Below are positions 34,888-44,050 of a stretch of DNA of 64,000 nt, one piece after another. Under the pieces are notes generated by a model. It saw only the letters and a program-made list of their open reading frames with translations. It was not told the origin of the DNA and ran no database searches. The first letter of the stretch is position 1, and the number at the start of each line of letters is the position of its first letter. The stretch is from an uncultured Pseudomonadota bacterium. GTDB taxonomy: Bacteria > Bdellovibrionota_B > Oligoflexia > Oligoflexales > CAIYRB01. Location: positions 1 to 64,000 of the forward strand of contig CAIWTN010000059.1 in NCBI GenBank assembly GCA_903915625.1, in the 5' to 3' direction. The position numbers and the translations under genes are program-made.

Positions 34888-36207
34888 TTGAACCGTGAAG
34901 TGTCCAACCAAGCGCGTCCCCCAGAGTTGCGCACCGCCATTATCGTGGGTGTGCTTTTAGCTGGTGAGGATGACACTCTCAGCGAGGACTTGTCGGAGCT
35001 GACTCAACTCCTGGCGACTTTGAAGATCCAGGTCGGCGGTCGGGTGATGCAAAAGCGACAGAAAGTCACGCCTAGGTTCTTTGTCGGCGAGGGTAAGGTC
35101 GACGAGATCAAACAGCTAGCCCAGGAGCTTGGCTCTAAGCTAGTGATTTTCGATCGCACTTTGTCTGGCCCGCAAGTACGTAATCTAGAGGAACACACTG
35201 GCTGCGAAGTTCAAGATCGCACCAGCGTTATCCTCGAGATTTTTGCTCGGCACGCTCGCACGGCGCAAGCTAAGACACAGGTTGAAATCGCTCGACTGGA
35301 ATACTTAATGCCACGGATGACCGGCGCTTGGTCCCACTTGGAAAGGCAGCGCGGGGGGGGAGTCCAGCGCGGCATGGGCGAAAAGCAAATTGAGGTCGAC
35401 CGTCGCTTGGCGCGGGAACGTATGAGTCGCCTGCGCCGTCAATTAGACGGCATGCAAAAAGACCGGCAAAACCAGCGTAAAGCTCGGCTTAGTGAGTTGA
35501 AAGTTGCCCTGGTTGGCTACACCAATAGCGGCAAAACGTCGATCATGATCGCAATGACAAAGGCCAACGTGCAGGCTGAGGATGTCTTGTTTGCGACTTT
35601 AGATAGCAACGTGCGGACGCTCGACCCATCGACGCGGCCGAAGGTACTGTTGAGTGATACGGTTGGGTTCATTCGTAATTTGCCGCACGGCCTGATCGAG
35701 TCGTTCAAGTCCACGCTAGATGAGGTGCTTGAGGCCGATTTGTTACTTCATGTGGTGGATGTCTCGCACCCTAACTTTCGCGTCCAGATGCAGACTACCG
35801 AGGATGTGCTGCGCGAGATCGGTGCTGGGGATATACCGGTGCTTATGGTGTTCAATAAGCTCGATAAAGTAGCCGATCCAGTACTTCCGAAAATTCTCAA
35901 GGCAGCTTACAAAAATAGTGAATTTGTCTCGGCTCATCGTGACGATGACATGGCCAGGCTGCGTCGCCATATTATCCAGTACTTCGAAGAAAACTTGGTG
36001 CGGGCTACGCTGGATGTGCCAGCTGACGACCAAGGGCTTTTGTCGCAGATTTATAAGTCTTGCTTGATTCTTGGTACAGACTTCAGCGTGCAGGATAGGG
36101 CTCGTTTTGAGGTGCGTGCCGCCCCGGCGATCTTGGCTAAACTGCACTCTCATGTAATCTCCTTGGCCGAAGGCCCATTTCAAGGATTGAAGGATTCAAA
36201 GTTATGA
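34888..36207 (+). CDS. hflX: Ribosome-associated GTPase HflX
   Basis: HflX splits stalled or stressed 70S ribosomes. The 439-residue protein begins with TTG after GGAGG. It has the N-terminal ribosome-binding region (VTPRFFVGEGKVDEI, TLSGPQVRNLEE), the linker SHLERQRGGGVQRGMGEKQI and the G domain: G1 VGYTNSGKTS, G3 DTVGFIRNLP, G4 NKLD. The linker reads GMGEKQ where most HflX have GPGETQ, and G1 has GKTS instead of GKST. It overlaps pgi by four bases. Confidence 0.93.
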   Translation: MNREVSNQARPPELRTAIIVGVLLAGEDDTLSEDLSELTQLLATLKIQVGGRVMQKRQKVTPRFFVGEGKVDEIKQLAQELGSKLVIFDRTLSGPQVRNLEEHTGCEVQDRTSVILEIFARHARTAQAKTQVEIARLEYLMPRMTGAWSHLERQRGGGVQRGMGEKQIEVDRRLARERMSRLRRQLDGMQKDRQNQRKARLSELKVALVGYTNSGKTSIMIAMTKANVQAEDVLFATLDSNVRTLDPSTRPKVLLSDTVGFIRNLPHGLIESFKSTLDEVLEADLLLHVVDVSHPNFRVQMQTTEDVLREIGAGDIPVLMVFNKLDKVADPVLPKILKAAYKNSEFVSAHRDDDMARLRRHIIQYFEENLVRATLDVPADDQGLLSQIYKSCLILGTDFSVQDRARFEVRAAPAILAKLHSHVISLAEGPFQGLKDSKL

Positions 36208-37580
36208 TTCGTCTCGATGCTCGTTTCTTTCCTGCTGATTTACGTGCTGCAGCGACAAGTTCACTGCCCGATGCAGCAACGGCGCTGGAGGCAGTGCGGC
36301 AAGGTGAATGCACCGGCGGTGAGTTTACCGGCTGGTTTGATTGGCCGCGGCGGCATGGCTTCGCTTTAGCTAGCGAAGTGAAGCAGTATGTCCAAGAGCT
36401 TGGTCTTTTTTACGATACGGTCGTGGTCGTTGGTATCGGCGGCTCTTATCTTGGTTGCCGTGCGGTTGCAGAGGCGCTTTCGCACTCTTACGCTACGGCT
36501 TTGAGTCGGGGCGCAAAGAATCCACTCCGACCTCTAATTGTCTATGCAGGCCACAATTTGTCAGAGGCAGGTTTAGTCGAGCTGCTCGATTTGCTGGGTG
36601 AGCGTCAGCCCTTGATTAACGTGATCAGTAAAAGTGGTACCACGACTGAGCCGGCAGTGGCCTTTCGAGTGCTGCGCGAATATATGGAGCAACGTTTTGG
36701 CAAGGCTGAGGCCTCGCGCCGGATTGTTGCGACGACTGACGGTAAGAAGGGAGCTCTGCGTCAGCTTGCCGCTGATTCCGGATATAAGACTTTTGTGGTA
36801 CCGGATGATGTTGGCGGCCGTTTTTCGGTGCTAACTGCCGTCGGGCTGGTGCCGTTGGCGCTGGGCGGATTCGATATCGAAGCGTTGATGCACGGTGCTG
36901 ATGAGATGTTTAGATCCTTTGACGGGGAGCAGGCATCGTCCCACCAGGTATTGGAATATGCCTGTTTGCGCAAAGCTGCCTTCGATGCTGGTAAGCGCAT
37001 TGATTTGCTCGCTTATAGTGAGCCCCGCCTGGCGAGCTTGGTGGAGTGGTGGAAGCAGCTTTTCGGCGAGTCCGAAGGTAAACACGGCCTCGGGATGTTC
37101 CCTGCAGGGTTGAACTACACGACGGATCTCCACTCTCTTGGGCAGTATGTTCAGGACGGTTGCCGTAACTTGGTCCAAACCTTTCTGAGCATAGGTCAAG
37201 TGTCAGCGCCGGTGCCGCAGGGCCCTACTCAGGTTGAGCGCCGCCTGCGTGTGCCCCATGCAGCCGTCAACGACGACGACCTTGGTTATCTTGAGGGGCG
37301 CTTTATCTCCGAGATCAATCAGGCTGCTATGCTTGGCACCAAGGTAGCCCACTCTGATGGCGGGGTTCCCTGTCTTGAATTGCAAGTCCGTGAGTTGAAC
37401 GAGCGGACACTTGGTGGACTGTTTGCTTTCTTTGAGACAGCTTGTGCCGTCAGTGCTCTTCTGCTTGGCGTAAATCCTTTTGATCAACCAGGTGTCGAAG
37501 CATACAAAAAGAATTTATTTGCTCTGCTAGGTAAGCCAGGATTTGAAGAGCTTGGTGGAGAATTACGGCGGAGGCTCTAG
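36204..37580 (+). CDS. pgi: Glucose-6-phosphate isomerase
   Basis: The enzyme interconverts glucose-6-P and fructose-6-P. The 458-residue protein is of the shorter bacterial class. It has VVVVGIGGSYLGCRA, NVISKSGTTTEPAVAFR (phosphate loop), VPDDVGGRFSVLTAVG, and LNYTTDLHSLGQYVQDG containing the catalytic-region His, with LFAFFETACAVSALLLGVN near the end. It starts within the hflX stop (ATGA), so translation is coupled. A long imperfect hairpin follows the stop. Confidence 0.95.
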   Translation: MIRLDARFFPADLRAAATSSLPDAATALEAVRQGECTGGEFTGWFDWPRRHGFALASEVKQYVQELGLFYDTVVVVGIGGSYLGCRAVAEALSHSYATALSRGAKNPLRPLIVYAGHNLSEAGLVELLDLLGERQPLINVISKSGTTTEPAVAFRVLREYMEQRFGKAEASRRIVATTDGKKGALRQLAADSGYKTFVVPDDVGGRFSVLTAVGLVPLALGGFDIEALMHGADEMFRSFDGEQASSHQVLEYACLRKAAFDAGKRIDLLAYSEPRLASLVEWWKQLFGESEGKHGLGMFPAGLNYTTDLHSLGQYVQDGCRNLVQTFLSIGQVSAPVPQGPTQVERRLRVPHAAVNDDDLGYLEGRFISEINQAAMLGTKVAHSDGGVPCLELQVRELNERTLGGLFAFFETACAVSALLLGVNPFDQPGVEAYKKNLFALLGKPGFEELGGELRRRL

Positions 37581-37594
37581 TTTCTAGGATGAGC

Positions 37595-37640
37595 TGCAGG
37601 TGGTGTGCGTCACTTGGGTGTGACTCGCCACCAACCTGCA
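37595..37640. terminator. Imperfect long hairpin after pgi
   Basis: TGCAGGTGGTG...GTCAC pairs with GTGAC...CCACCAACCTGCA around the loop TTGGGT, with two small internal mismatches. It lies between pgi and the convergent lipoprotein gene and probably ends transcription from both sides. Confidence 0.6.
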
Positions 37641-37656
37641 CGCTTGACTTATGATC

Positions 37657-38292
37657 TCACTTTTTAGTGAAAACATTCGTCTCATCTAGCTTACTTGGGC
37701 GCGTACTCGCTTCACTTTTGTCGAGAAACAGTGAGCCTTTGCCGGTTTGTAGGCGTTTGCCATCTTGATCGACTTTGTAGACGTCAAAGATGACTGCGCC
37801 CTTAGGATGCTGGAAGCCGACGCATGGCTTATCTAGCACATCTGTCGCTTGGCCTTTTTGCCAGCTAGAGATGCCACAATAGGAGACCCCATTAAATAGA
37901 TTCACTGCAGTGTCGGTGTCGGCTGAAACCTTTGCCTCACTGATGGTGAAATTGATGTTTTGTGCTCCAGTTAGGGCTGGCGAGTCACCAAGTGCAGCAT
38001 AAGTCCCGTTCTCAGTGAGTGAACCGATGGCCGTAGCGCAATTGGCATCACTGAAAAGAGTCGTAGTCTTGTCGAAATCCCCTAATCCACTAAAGTTGAA
38101 AGTAACTTGGTTGTACGAGAATCCGAGCCAATCCATTTTAGAGCAGGAATTTTGCCATTTGCCGGCGAGTGCGTTGTCATTTTCACGGCCTTTTTGGCCC
38201 TTGTTTTTTGTTCCAAACGCCCCACACCCTACTGTGGCTGAGGCAAGTGCTAGTGTTGCTAAAGCGGCTGTAATTTTGACTTTGCTATTCAT
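37657..38292 (-). CDS. Lipoprotein, unknown
   Basis: The 211-residue protein has a lipoprotein signal ending ATVGC followed by a basic Gly-rich linker. The mature part is beta-rich with several Cys (NSCSKMDW, DANCATAI, SYCGISSW, KPCVGF), suggesting disulfides and an extracytoplasmic place. AAGAAGGA precedes the ATG. It lies 27 bases after an OmpA-like gene on the same strand. Function unknown. Confidence 0.68.
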   Translation of the reverse strand: MNSKVKITAALATLALASATVGCGAFGTKNKGQKGRENDNALAGKWQNSCSKMDWLGFSYNQVTFNFSGLGDFDKTTTLFSDANCATAIGSLTENGTYAALGDSPALTGAQNINFTISEAKVSADTDTAVNLFNGVSYCGISSWQKGQATDVLDKPCVGFQHPKGAVIFDVYKVDQDGKRLQTGKGSLFLDKSEASTRPSKLDETNVFTKK

Positions 38293-38319
38293 ATCTATCC
38301 TTCTTTTTGAGTTAATACC

Positions 38320-38916
38320 TTAGTGTGCAGTCACATCACCTTGGCGACGAACGATCACGACGACTTTGCTAGGGCCGCCGTTTTCCCGTATCACCTTGCC
38401 AATTGCTTCAGTCAGGTGATCATTTGCGTCAGTAATTTTCCCTTCGCCTTTTAACTTGGTGTCTTCGGTATTCAATAATTTACCGAGCCAGCTTGGATGC
38501 TCAGCCATGGAGTGGGTTTTGACAGATTTAACGCCTAAATCACTTAGGGCGCTTGTTACTTTTTTTATGCGTGCCTCTGCGAGGGCTCGCTCGGCCTTAC
38601 CTAGTTTCAGCCCTTTAGTCTGGGGATAGTCCAAATCAGACCAGCCGGCGACTATAGCCGATGAAATCGTAGCGGTGTTTCTAACTGCAGTGACGACTGC
38701 CGCCAGATTGTTCTTTTCACTTTCTGAGAGGTCGGAACTACCAGGAGCAAATGTCACAGTGGCTGTATCTTTGCCTAGAATTTCATAAGTTTTCACTTTC
38801 AGATCTTGAACTGTCACATCAGCGACTGGTTCAGCTGTAGCCAAATGCGGGGTCGTTAAACTAGTAATTGCAGTCAATGCCGCCGTAAACATCGTATTAA
38901 AGATGGAGGATCTCAT
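38320..38916 (-). CDS. Exported OmpA-like protein
   Basis: The 198-residue protein has a signal peptide ending ATAEP. An OmpA-like fold follows, recognisable from ATVTFAPGSSDLSESEKNNL, SSAIVAGWSD and KLGKAERALAEARIKKV, which parallel the VxFxxxSxxL...GHTD...xxLSxxRA pattern. The peptidoglycan-binding residues are poorly kept (AGWSDLDY instead of GHTDxxG), so wall binding is uncertain. AAGGAGAGG precedes the ATG. Confidence 0.68.
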   Translation of the reverse strand: MRSSIFNTMFTAALTAITSLTTPHLATAEPVADVTVQDLKVKTYEILGKDTATVTFAPGSSDLSESEKNNLAAVVTAVRNTATISSAIVAGWSDLDYPQTKGLKLGKAERALAEARIKKVTSALSDLGVKSVKTHSMAEHPSWLGKLLNTEDTKLKGEGKITDANDHLTEAIGKVIRENGGPSKVVVIVRRQGDVTAH

Positions 38917-38967
38917 AGCCTCTCCTTCATGGAAGATCTGAGTTTGTTTTTTAAGTAGTAGAACACA

Positions 38968-39141
38968 CTATTGCGGGCTCTTCCCTCGCAGTGCGTTGGA
39001 AATTACCGAGATCAAAAGCCCAACTAGAAAAATGAAAAATAGAATCTTAGCAATTCCTGAAGCTGCGCCGGCAATGCCGGCGAAACCTAGGAAACCAGCA
39101 ATCATAGCAAGTACGAAGAATACTAAAATGTAATAAAGCAT
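38968..39141 (-). CDS. DUF1328/YtjA-family small membrane protein
   Basis: A 57-residue frame with ATG at 39141 encodes [20 protein letters not shown], followed by [20 protein letters not shown] and a short polar tail ending [10 protein letters not shown]. This is the complete pattern of the DUF1328 family: two membrane helices separated by a Gly/Ala turn. GAGG precedes the start. Members are often induced in general stress or starvation responses. It sits between an OmpA-like gene and a barrel gene, close to a CsbD-family gene. Confidence 0.88.
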   Translation of the reverse strand: MLYYILVFFVLAMIAGFLGFAGIAGAASGIAKILFFIFLVGLLISVISNALRGKSPQ

Positions 39142-39173
39142 TGTTGTCCTCGCTGCTGATTTATGGGTTTAAT

Positions 39174-39770
39174 TCACATGATGTAGTTCAACCCGCCCGT
39201 GAACGCTAATTGACTAAGAGCTACACTTGAATCCATGATGTTGCGGTAACGGATCTCAGCAACCGCATCCATCGACCTGTCAAAGCGATAAGAAACTCCT
39301 CCGCCGTAGTCCAAACCAAATTTACCGACAGCATCTCTATAGTTGGATTCGAGTGGTTTAGTTTGATTGGCTTTCTCTCTAATCTCGAAGCGGTGAGCAG
39401 CTGCGCCAGCAACTAAATAGGGACGAAACGATTGGGTGACATTCGTGAAGATGTACTTAAGGTCTAATGCTGCTGATAGATCACTGGCACGCACGGTAGT
39501 GTCGGCGATTGTTCCAGTGGATTTATCCCAGTAGTCAATGGCGCCTCCGGCGAGGAGATTGTCGCCGACGGCATAATCTGTATATACCCCATAAGTCACT
39601 ACGGGATCGCCAAGCTGTTCTACTTTCGACATGCCAACTCGAACACCAGCCTGATTGGGTGCTTGATGAACCACCGCATGCGTTCTGGTGCTGCTAGTCG
39701 TGCTATCGCTCTGCGCTAAAGCTGAAGTGCTGGCGATTAAGCTGCAAAGGATCACTGGATAGAATTTCAT
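39174..39770 (-). CDS. Outer-membrane beta-barrel protein
   Basis: From the ATG at 39770 (AAGGAG upstream) the protein has 198 residues, with a signal peptide ending STSALAQ. The mature protein shows eight or so alternating beta strands (VVTYGVYTDYAVGDNLLAGG, FRPYLVAGAAAHRFEIR, VSYRFDRSMDAVAEIRYRN) typical of the OmpW/OmpA-barrel/Omp25 superfamily. It ends GGLNYIM. It is probably a small 8-strand porin-like or stability protein. Confidence 0.78.
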   Translation of the reverse strand: MKFYPVILCSLIASTSALAQSDSTTSSTRTHAVVHQAPNQAGVRVGMSKVEQLGDPVVTYGVYTDYAVGDNLLAGGAIDYWDKSTGTIADTTVRASDLSAALDLKYIFTNVTQSFRPYLVAGAAAHRFEIREKANQTKPLESNYRDAVGKFGLDYGGGVSYRFDRSMDAVAEIRYRNIMDSSVALSQLAFTGGLNYIM

Positions 39771-39961
39771 TTTGGACTCCTTCCTATGTGAACGGGAAAA
39801 CCTATCGCGAAGCTTTGCATCAATCGTGCCAGTCGAGTCGGCTAAGGTTTTTCTCGTTGCTTGGCATATTTGATGCAAATTCAAAAATGAATTTGGGCTC
39901 ACTGCAAATTTCTGTAGTGGGGTTTTGTGAAGAATTTAATTCCGTCAATTACGGGGGCGTT

Positions 39962-40171
39962 ATGAATTGGGACCAAATCCAAGGCCAATGGAAGGATATT
40001 AAAGGTCAAGTGCGTGTGGCTTGGGCTAAGCTAACTGATGATGATGTTGAAAATATTGCGGGTAAAAAGGATCAGCTAGTGGGCAAGCTGCAAGAGCATT
40101 ACGGCTATAATAAAGAGAAGGCTGAAAAGGCTGTGGATGAGTTCAGCAAAAAACTGAAACTCAAACATTAA
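39962..40171 (+). CDS. CsbD-family stress protein
   Basis: The 69-residue protein MNWDQIQGQWKDIKGQVRVA...VGKLQEHYGYNKEKAEK is a clear CsbD (YjbJ) family member. These are small helical proteins induced by general stress, and their molecular role is not known. The ATG at 39962 is chosen because the family starts there. The in-frame extension back to 39788 does not resemble it. It is followed by a very strong inverted repeat. Confidence 0.92.
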   Translation: MNWDQIQGQWKDIKGQVRVAWAKLTDDDVENIAGKKDQLVGKLQEHYGYNKEKAEKAVDEFSKKLKLKH

Positions 40172-40192
40172 TTGGATAATTTTTTTAGTAGC

Positions 40193-40238
40193 AATAAGCT
40201 TCCGATAGCAGCACGGTGACTGCTATCGGAAGCTTATT
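40193..40238. terminator. Perfect 19-bp inverted repeat after csbD-like gene
   Basis: Bases 40193-40211 (starting AATAAGCTTCCGATAGC) are repeated in perfect inversion at 40220-40238 around an 8-base loop, CACGGTGA. It lies 21 bases after the CsbD stop and 66 before the end of the convergent gene. A seven-T run precedes rather than follows it on the plus strand. It probably acts as a bidirectional terminator, though 19 perfect pairs is unusually long. Confidence 0.6.
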
Positions 40239-40304
40239 ATTTGTGCTGGTATATTGTCTCGAACTGACTTCAGCTGTAGTTAGCGTCATCCATCTTCGCA
40301 GCGA

Positions 40305-40733
40305 CTAATTATTATGACTTGGCGCTGCGGCAATAAACGCAGCGCGCAGGCTCGTCAAGCGATCGGCCACTTCGGTGAGAGTGTGATTCATGATGTCGAG
40401 TTCCCAGGTGTCACCTTTGAGGTGATTGCACAGGTCTCGCACCCAGCGAGCCAGATCATCGATATAGCGACCCGGGTCGTCTCCCATTGTGTCATCATAT
40501 ATTTTCACCAGGGCGTCGATCCAAGCATCCTCGTCTCGGCCTAGTAAGTTGACCAGTTGATTGAGACGAGTCCCCGAGTCGGCCTCTTGCCAGTCGCCGG
40601 CAATGCGAAAAGGGAAATTCGTGCGGTCACTGCGATGCAGCCAGATCTTCGCTCGGGTGCCTACATTCACCACGACGAAATCCGCAGGGTCAGCGCCATG
40701 GAAACCATCTGGCCGTTTCCACACGACGTGCAT
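40305..40733 (-). CDS. Unknown 142-residue protein
   Basis: The protein begins MHVVWKRPDGFHGADPADF with a short beta-rich section (FVVVNVGTRAKIWLH, NFPFRIAGDW). A helical section follows (TRLNQLVNLLGRDEDAWIDA, DDLARWVRDLCNHL). There is no signal peptide or known motif. It is single and convergent with the csbD-like gene. Composition and codon use look like a real gene; function unknown. Confidence 0.6.
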   Translation of the reverse strand: MHVVWKRPDGFHGADPADFVVVNVGTRAKIWLHRSDRTNFPFRIAGDWQEADSGTRLNQLVNLLGRDEDAWIDALVKIYDDTMGDDPGRYIDDLARWVRDLCNHLKGDTWELDIMNHTLTEVADRLTSLRAAFIAAAPSHNN

Positions 40734-40915
40734 GCAAAACCTCCGTCTTATCTATTTCCCAATCGCCACCAGTTGACGATGGTAACACACTATTATTCTT
40801 ACTACTAGTTAATAAACTCGGGGTCAGCTCAGGTGCCTCTTTTGTGGCCTTGCGTCGGCTCCGTCGAAAAGGTAACTTCCAGTCGCCCGTCAAGCATAGA
40901 TTGGAGGAGTGTCTC

Positions 40916-42085
40916 ATGGGGTTACCCCTAACTGGTTGTCATAGCTATGAGCATTACGTCAGCGATTTAGAGCGTGCAGAGGCGTTTTATACGAAGTCGC
41001 TCGGATTTAAGCGAATTGGCGTGAGCACTCCGGCAGCCGAGGCACAAAATGGGATGCGCAGGCTGGTGATGGCGGGCGGCCCTAAGATTCACGTGATCCT
41101 GACGCAGCCGTTGACGGACTGGTCGGTCGCAGCGGGCTACTTGCGCCTGCACCCAGAGGGCATTGGCTTCCTCAATTTCCGCGTCAGCAGCTTAGACAAG
41201 GCTGTGGCCTTTCTAAAACCGCGCCGCGCGACGTTCCTTTATGAGCCGCAGGTTACCCGCGATGATCACGGCGAGATCGCGCAAATTGCCATGGCGACTG
41301 CGTTGGATGACGTGAATTATCGTCTGATTGACGACAGCCGTTACGATGGTTTCGGTCCCAGCTTTCATATGGAGCAAAAGGCGGGCAGCTACGTCTCGCC
41401 GCTCGGTTTCACCGATATTGACCACTTCACGGCAAATGTCCGGTCGCTCCAGCCACTGACGTCGTTTTATCGCGATGTTTTGGGCTTTGAGAAGTTCTGG
41501 GAGATTGAATTCCACACCAACGATGTGAACCCGAATCTGCCAGTTGGCAGCGGCCTTTACTCGGAAGTTTTCTGGCACCCTGCGTCAGGCATTAAGTTTG
41601 CCAACAACGAGCCGATCGCGCCTTTTTTCCGCAATAGTCAGATCGACATCTATTGCCGCGACAACCATGGCTCGGGTGTGCAGCACGTCGCGCTCCTGTG
41701 TCCGAATATTTTAAAGTCCATGGATCAGCTGCAGTCCCAGGGCTGCAAGTTCTTGGCCGCCACCGACAGTTATTACGAGAAGGTGCCGGACCGTCTGAAG
41801 AAAAGTGGCTTCAAAGGTACGATCCGCGAAGATATGAAGGCGCTGGCGAGCAAAGACATCCTCATCGATGGCAGCGAGAAGGGATACTTACTGCAGATCT
41901 TCTCGCACGAGTTGTCGCGCCAGTTTGGTGACCGTAAGGCCGGCCCGCTGTTTTTCGAGGTGATTCAGCGCGAAGGTGACGAGGGCTTTGGTGGGGGTAA
42001 CTTCCGCGCCTTATTTGAGACCATTGAAGTCGATCAGATCGCCATGCATAAAGTAGCTGCGCAGCTGCCACTCGAGACGATTTAA
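40916..42085 (+). CDS. hppD: 4-hydroxyphenylpyruvate dioxygenase
   Basis: HPPD converts 4-hydroxyphenylpyruvate to homogentisate in tyrosine breakdown. The 389-residue protein has two vicinal-oxygen-chelate halves. The iron ligands are visible as His in DIDHFTANV, His in GVQHVALLC and Glu in LFFEVIQREG. The C-terminal GFGGGNFRALFETIE is diagnostic. GGAGGAG precedes the ATG at 40916. No other tyrosine-catabolism gene is adjacent, so it may make homogentisate for pigment or serve a scattered pathway. HmaS-type mandelate synthases share the fold but usually lack this exact C-terminus. Confidence 0.92.
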   Translation: MGLPLTGCHSYEHYVSDLERAEAFYTKSLGFKRIGVSTPAAEAQNGMRRLVMAGGPKIHVILTQPLTDWSVAAGYLRLHPEGIGFLNFRVSSLDKAVAFLKPRRATFLYEPQVTRDDHGEIAQIAMATALDDVNYRLIDDSRYDGFGPSFHMEQKAGSYVSPLGFTDIDHFTANVRSLQPLTSFYRDVLGFEKFWEIEFHTNDVNPNLPVGSGLYSEVFWHPASGIKFANNEPIAPFFRNSQIDIYCRDNHGSGVQHVALLCPNILKSMDQLQSQGCKFLAATDSYYEKVPDRLKKSGFKGTIREDMKALASKDILIDGSEKGYLLQIFSHELSRQFGDRKAGPLFFEVIQREGDEGFGGGNFRALFETIEVDQIAMHKVAAQLPLETI

Positions 42086-42095
42086 ATTCGGGTCC

Positions 42096-42821
42096 ATGAT
42101 TAAGTGTAATAAGTGTAATTTGTTTAGATTAGGATTGGGACTCGCCCTTCTTATGGGGGCGGGTATTGAGTGTCGAGCAGCCGCTGCTGTTGGGGCTATC
42201 CTTCCTGTGAATAGCTGGTACGAAGATAGCATCGCTGGCGTGCGCCTGCGCCTCCCGTTCGCGGTAGCTCAATCAAAGACACCGCAGCAGGCTCAGAATC
42301 TAATTATGAGTGGCTCGGGGTTGTCGATTCCCGCCGAAGCAGTGGTGACGAGCGCTCTCTATGGTGAAAAGGGCGTTCCTTATCTGCTGATTTGGCGCTT
42401 TAAGTCTGATGTGACCCCGACGCTCGGAGACATAGCTCGCATGGCAGCGATGCTGAGCACCAATGAGGGAGCTGGGCAGGGTAGGGCTGATGGTCTGCAA
42501 GACTGGCAATTTGATCAGAGCAAGCTGCGCGGGGTGGCGACACTGACGCTGCCTAAGGCACAGCTGCAGGCGCGAATCATGGTGCAATTGGTCAGCGATG
42601 GGGCGGTATATATTGCCTACTACTACGTTGATAAACGTGATGCTCATTCATTCGATAGGGTGATCGAGGGGCTCACGCTGACATCGGCAAAAATATTGCG
42701 GCCGTTAACAGTGGTTAGTAAGCGCCGAGAGTTGTGGCGTGACTTGGCGATAGCTGTGTCGATTCTGCTCATTATTGGTGGTTTTACAACCTGGTACAAG
42801 CTTAGGCGCCGGCCTTCTTAG
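42096..42821 (+). CDS. Exported protein with C-terminal membrane anchor, unknown
   Basis: The 241-residue protein has an N-terminal signal (GLGLALLMGAGIECRAAAA) and a mid domain of about 160 residues with a mixed alpha/beta pattern. Near the end is one membrane helix (LAIAVSILLIIGGFTTWYKL) followed by basic residues. It therefore sits in the inner membrane with its body in the periplasm. It begins 10 bases after the hppD stop and may be co-transcribed. No family recognised. Confidence 0.62.
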   Translation: MIKCNKCNLFRLGLGLALLMGAGIECRAAAAVGAILPVNSWYEDSIAGVRLRLPFAVAQSKTPQQAQNLIMSGSGLSIPAEAVVTSALYGEKGVPYLLIWRFKSDVTPTLGDIARMAAMLSTNEGAGQGRADGLQDWQFDQSKLRGVATLTLPKAQLQARIMVQLVSDGAVYIAYYYVDKRDAHSFDRVIEGLTLTSAKILRPLTVVSKRRELWRDLAIAVSILLIIGGFTTWYKLRRRPS

Positions 42822-42947
42822 GCTGATCTTTGAGACCTGCGAGCTAGGGCCTGCCGACGGTCTACTGACGCTCTCGCACCACAACCTTACTCTGCGCTAT
42901 GATATAGCCCTAAGTTAAAGGTTTTCTGCCTATGTAAGGATACTGGG

Positions 42948-44000
42948 ATGATCCGCCTATTGGTCAAGGTTAGTCTCACTCTGCTCGTTGTTTTAGCTGT
43001 CGCTGCTGGCGGACTTATTGTGCACTTAAGTCACTGGCAAGAGACGAAGGTGACGCTACCTAGTGAAGTGATTGTGGAGTTTAAGGGTGGCACTGGTCTC
43101 AGTGCCTTGGCGCATAGACTGGCTGCTTCCGGTGTTATCAACAATGCTAATTTTTTTAGTCTGATGGTTCGTATCGGGGGTGACTACAAGAGGTACCAAG
43201 CAGGTACCTACCGATTTGTTGGTGATGTGGCACCTGTCGACGTAGAAACTAGCCTGATCCAGGGCAGCGTGTATAACCCGGTCGTGGCGCAAATCGCCAT
43301 TCCTGAAGGCTTTCGTATCCGAGAAGTCATCGAACGTCTGGCCGCGCATGGCATTGGTCATATTGTCGAGATCACAAATTTGACCAAGGATTCGAACTTT
43401 CTCGCCGAACTGAATATCAAAGCGACCAATATCGAGGGCTACCTATATCCGGCTACCTACAACTTTCATAAATTACCTACGGCACGTGAAGCTTTAGGTA
43501 CGATGGTTAAAACTTTTTGGCAAAATCTTCCAGTGGACTACGAAAGCCAAGTAAAAGCCAAGGGTTTGAGCATCAATGATGCGGTCATTTTCGCCTCTCT
43601 CATTGAGTCCGAAACGCGCATGGATGATGAGAGGCCGCTTGTCTCCGAGGTCATCTGGCGGCGTTTGAAGGATAAGGTGCCACTTGGCATTGATGCGGCC
43701 TTGATCTACGGTATCCCTGACTACTCGGGCGATGTGACTTGGGCCAATCTCGCAGATAAAAAGAATCTTTATAATACTCGCATCTATCCTGGCCTACCGC
43801 CGACAGCCATCGGAGCTCCCAGTCGCAAGTCGCTGGAAGCAGTGCTAACTCCAACGAATTTAGGCTACTATTATTATGTGCTAACACCGGGTCAGATGCG
43901 GCATCATTTTTCCAAAACGTTGTCAGAGCATAATCTCAACGTAAAGAAATTAGTGAATGCGTCGAAACAGGAAAAGGCCCAAGACAAGGGCAAGAACTAG
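42948..44000 (+). CDS. mltG: Endolytic murein transglycosylase MltG
   Basis: MltG cuts nascent glycan strands and sets their length. The 350-residue protein has one N-terminal membrane helix (VSLTLLVVLAVAAGGLIVHL) and a LysM-like region. The YceG catalytic domain has FASLIESETRMDDERPLVS (catalytic Glu), RLKDKVPLGIDAALIYG, YNTRIYPGLPPTAIGAPS and YYYYVLTPGQMRHHFSKT. Length and motif order are normal. It may form a unit with the PilZ and MFS genes that follow. Confidence 0.94.
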   Translation: MIRLLVKVSLTLLVVLAVAAGGLIVHLSHWQETKVTLPSEVIVEFKGGTGLSALAHRLAASGVINNANFFSLMVRIGGDYKRYQAGTYRFVGDVAPVDVETSLIQGSVYNPVVAQIAIPEGFRIREVIERLAAHGIGHIVEITNLTKDSNFLAELNIKATNIEGYLYPATYNFHKLPTAREALGTMVKTFWQNLPVDYESQVKAKGLSINDAVIFASLIESETRMDDERPLVSEVIWRRLKDKVPLGIDAALIYGIPDYSGDVTWANLADKKNLYNTRIYPGLPPTAIGAPSRKSLEAVLTPTNLGYYYYVLTPGQMRHHFSKTLSEHNLNVKKLVNASKQEKAQDKGKN

Positions 44001-44050
44001 GGCTGGCTCAGCAGTAATCATTTTTGCTTGTTGAAGAGGAGAGAAGGTCC

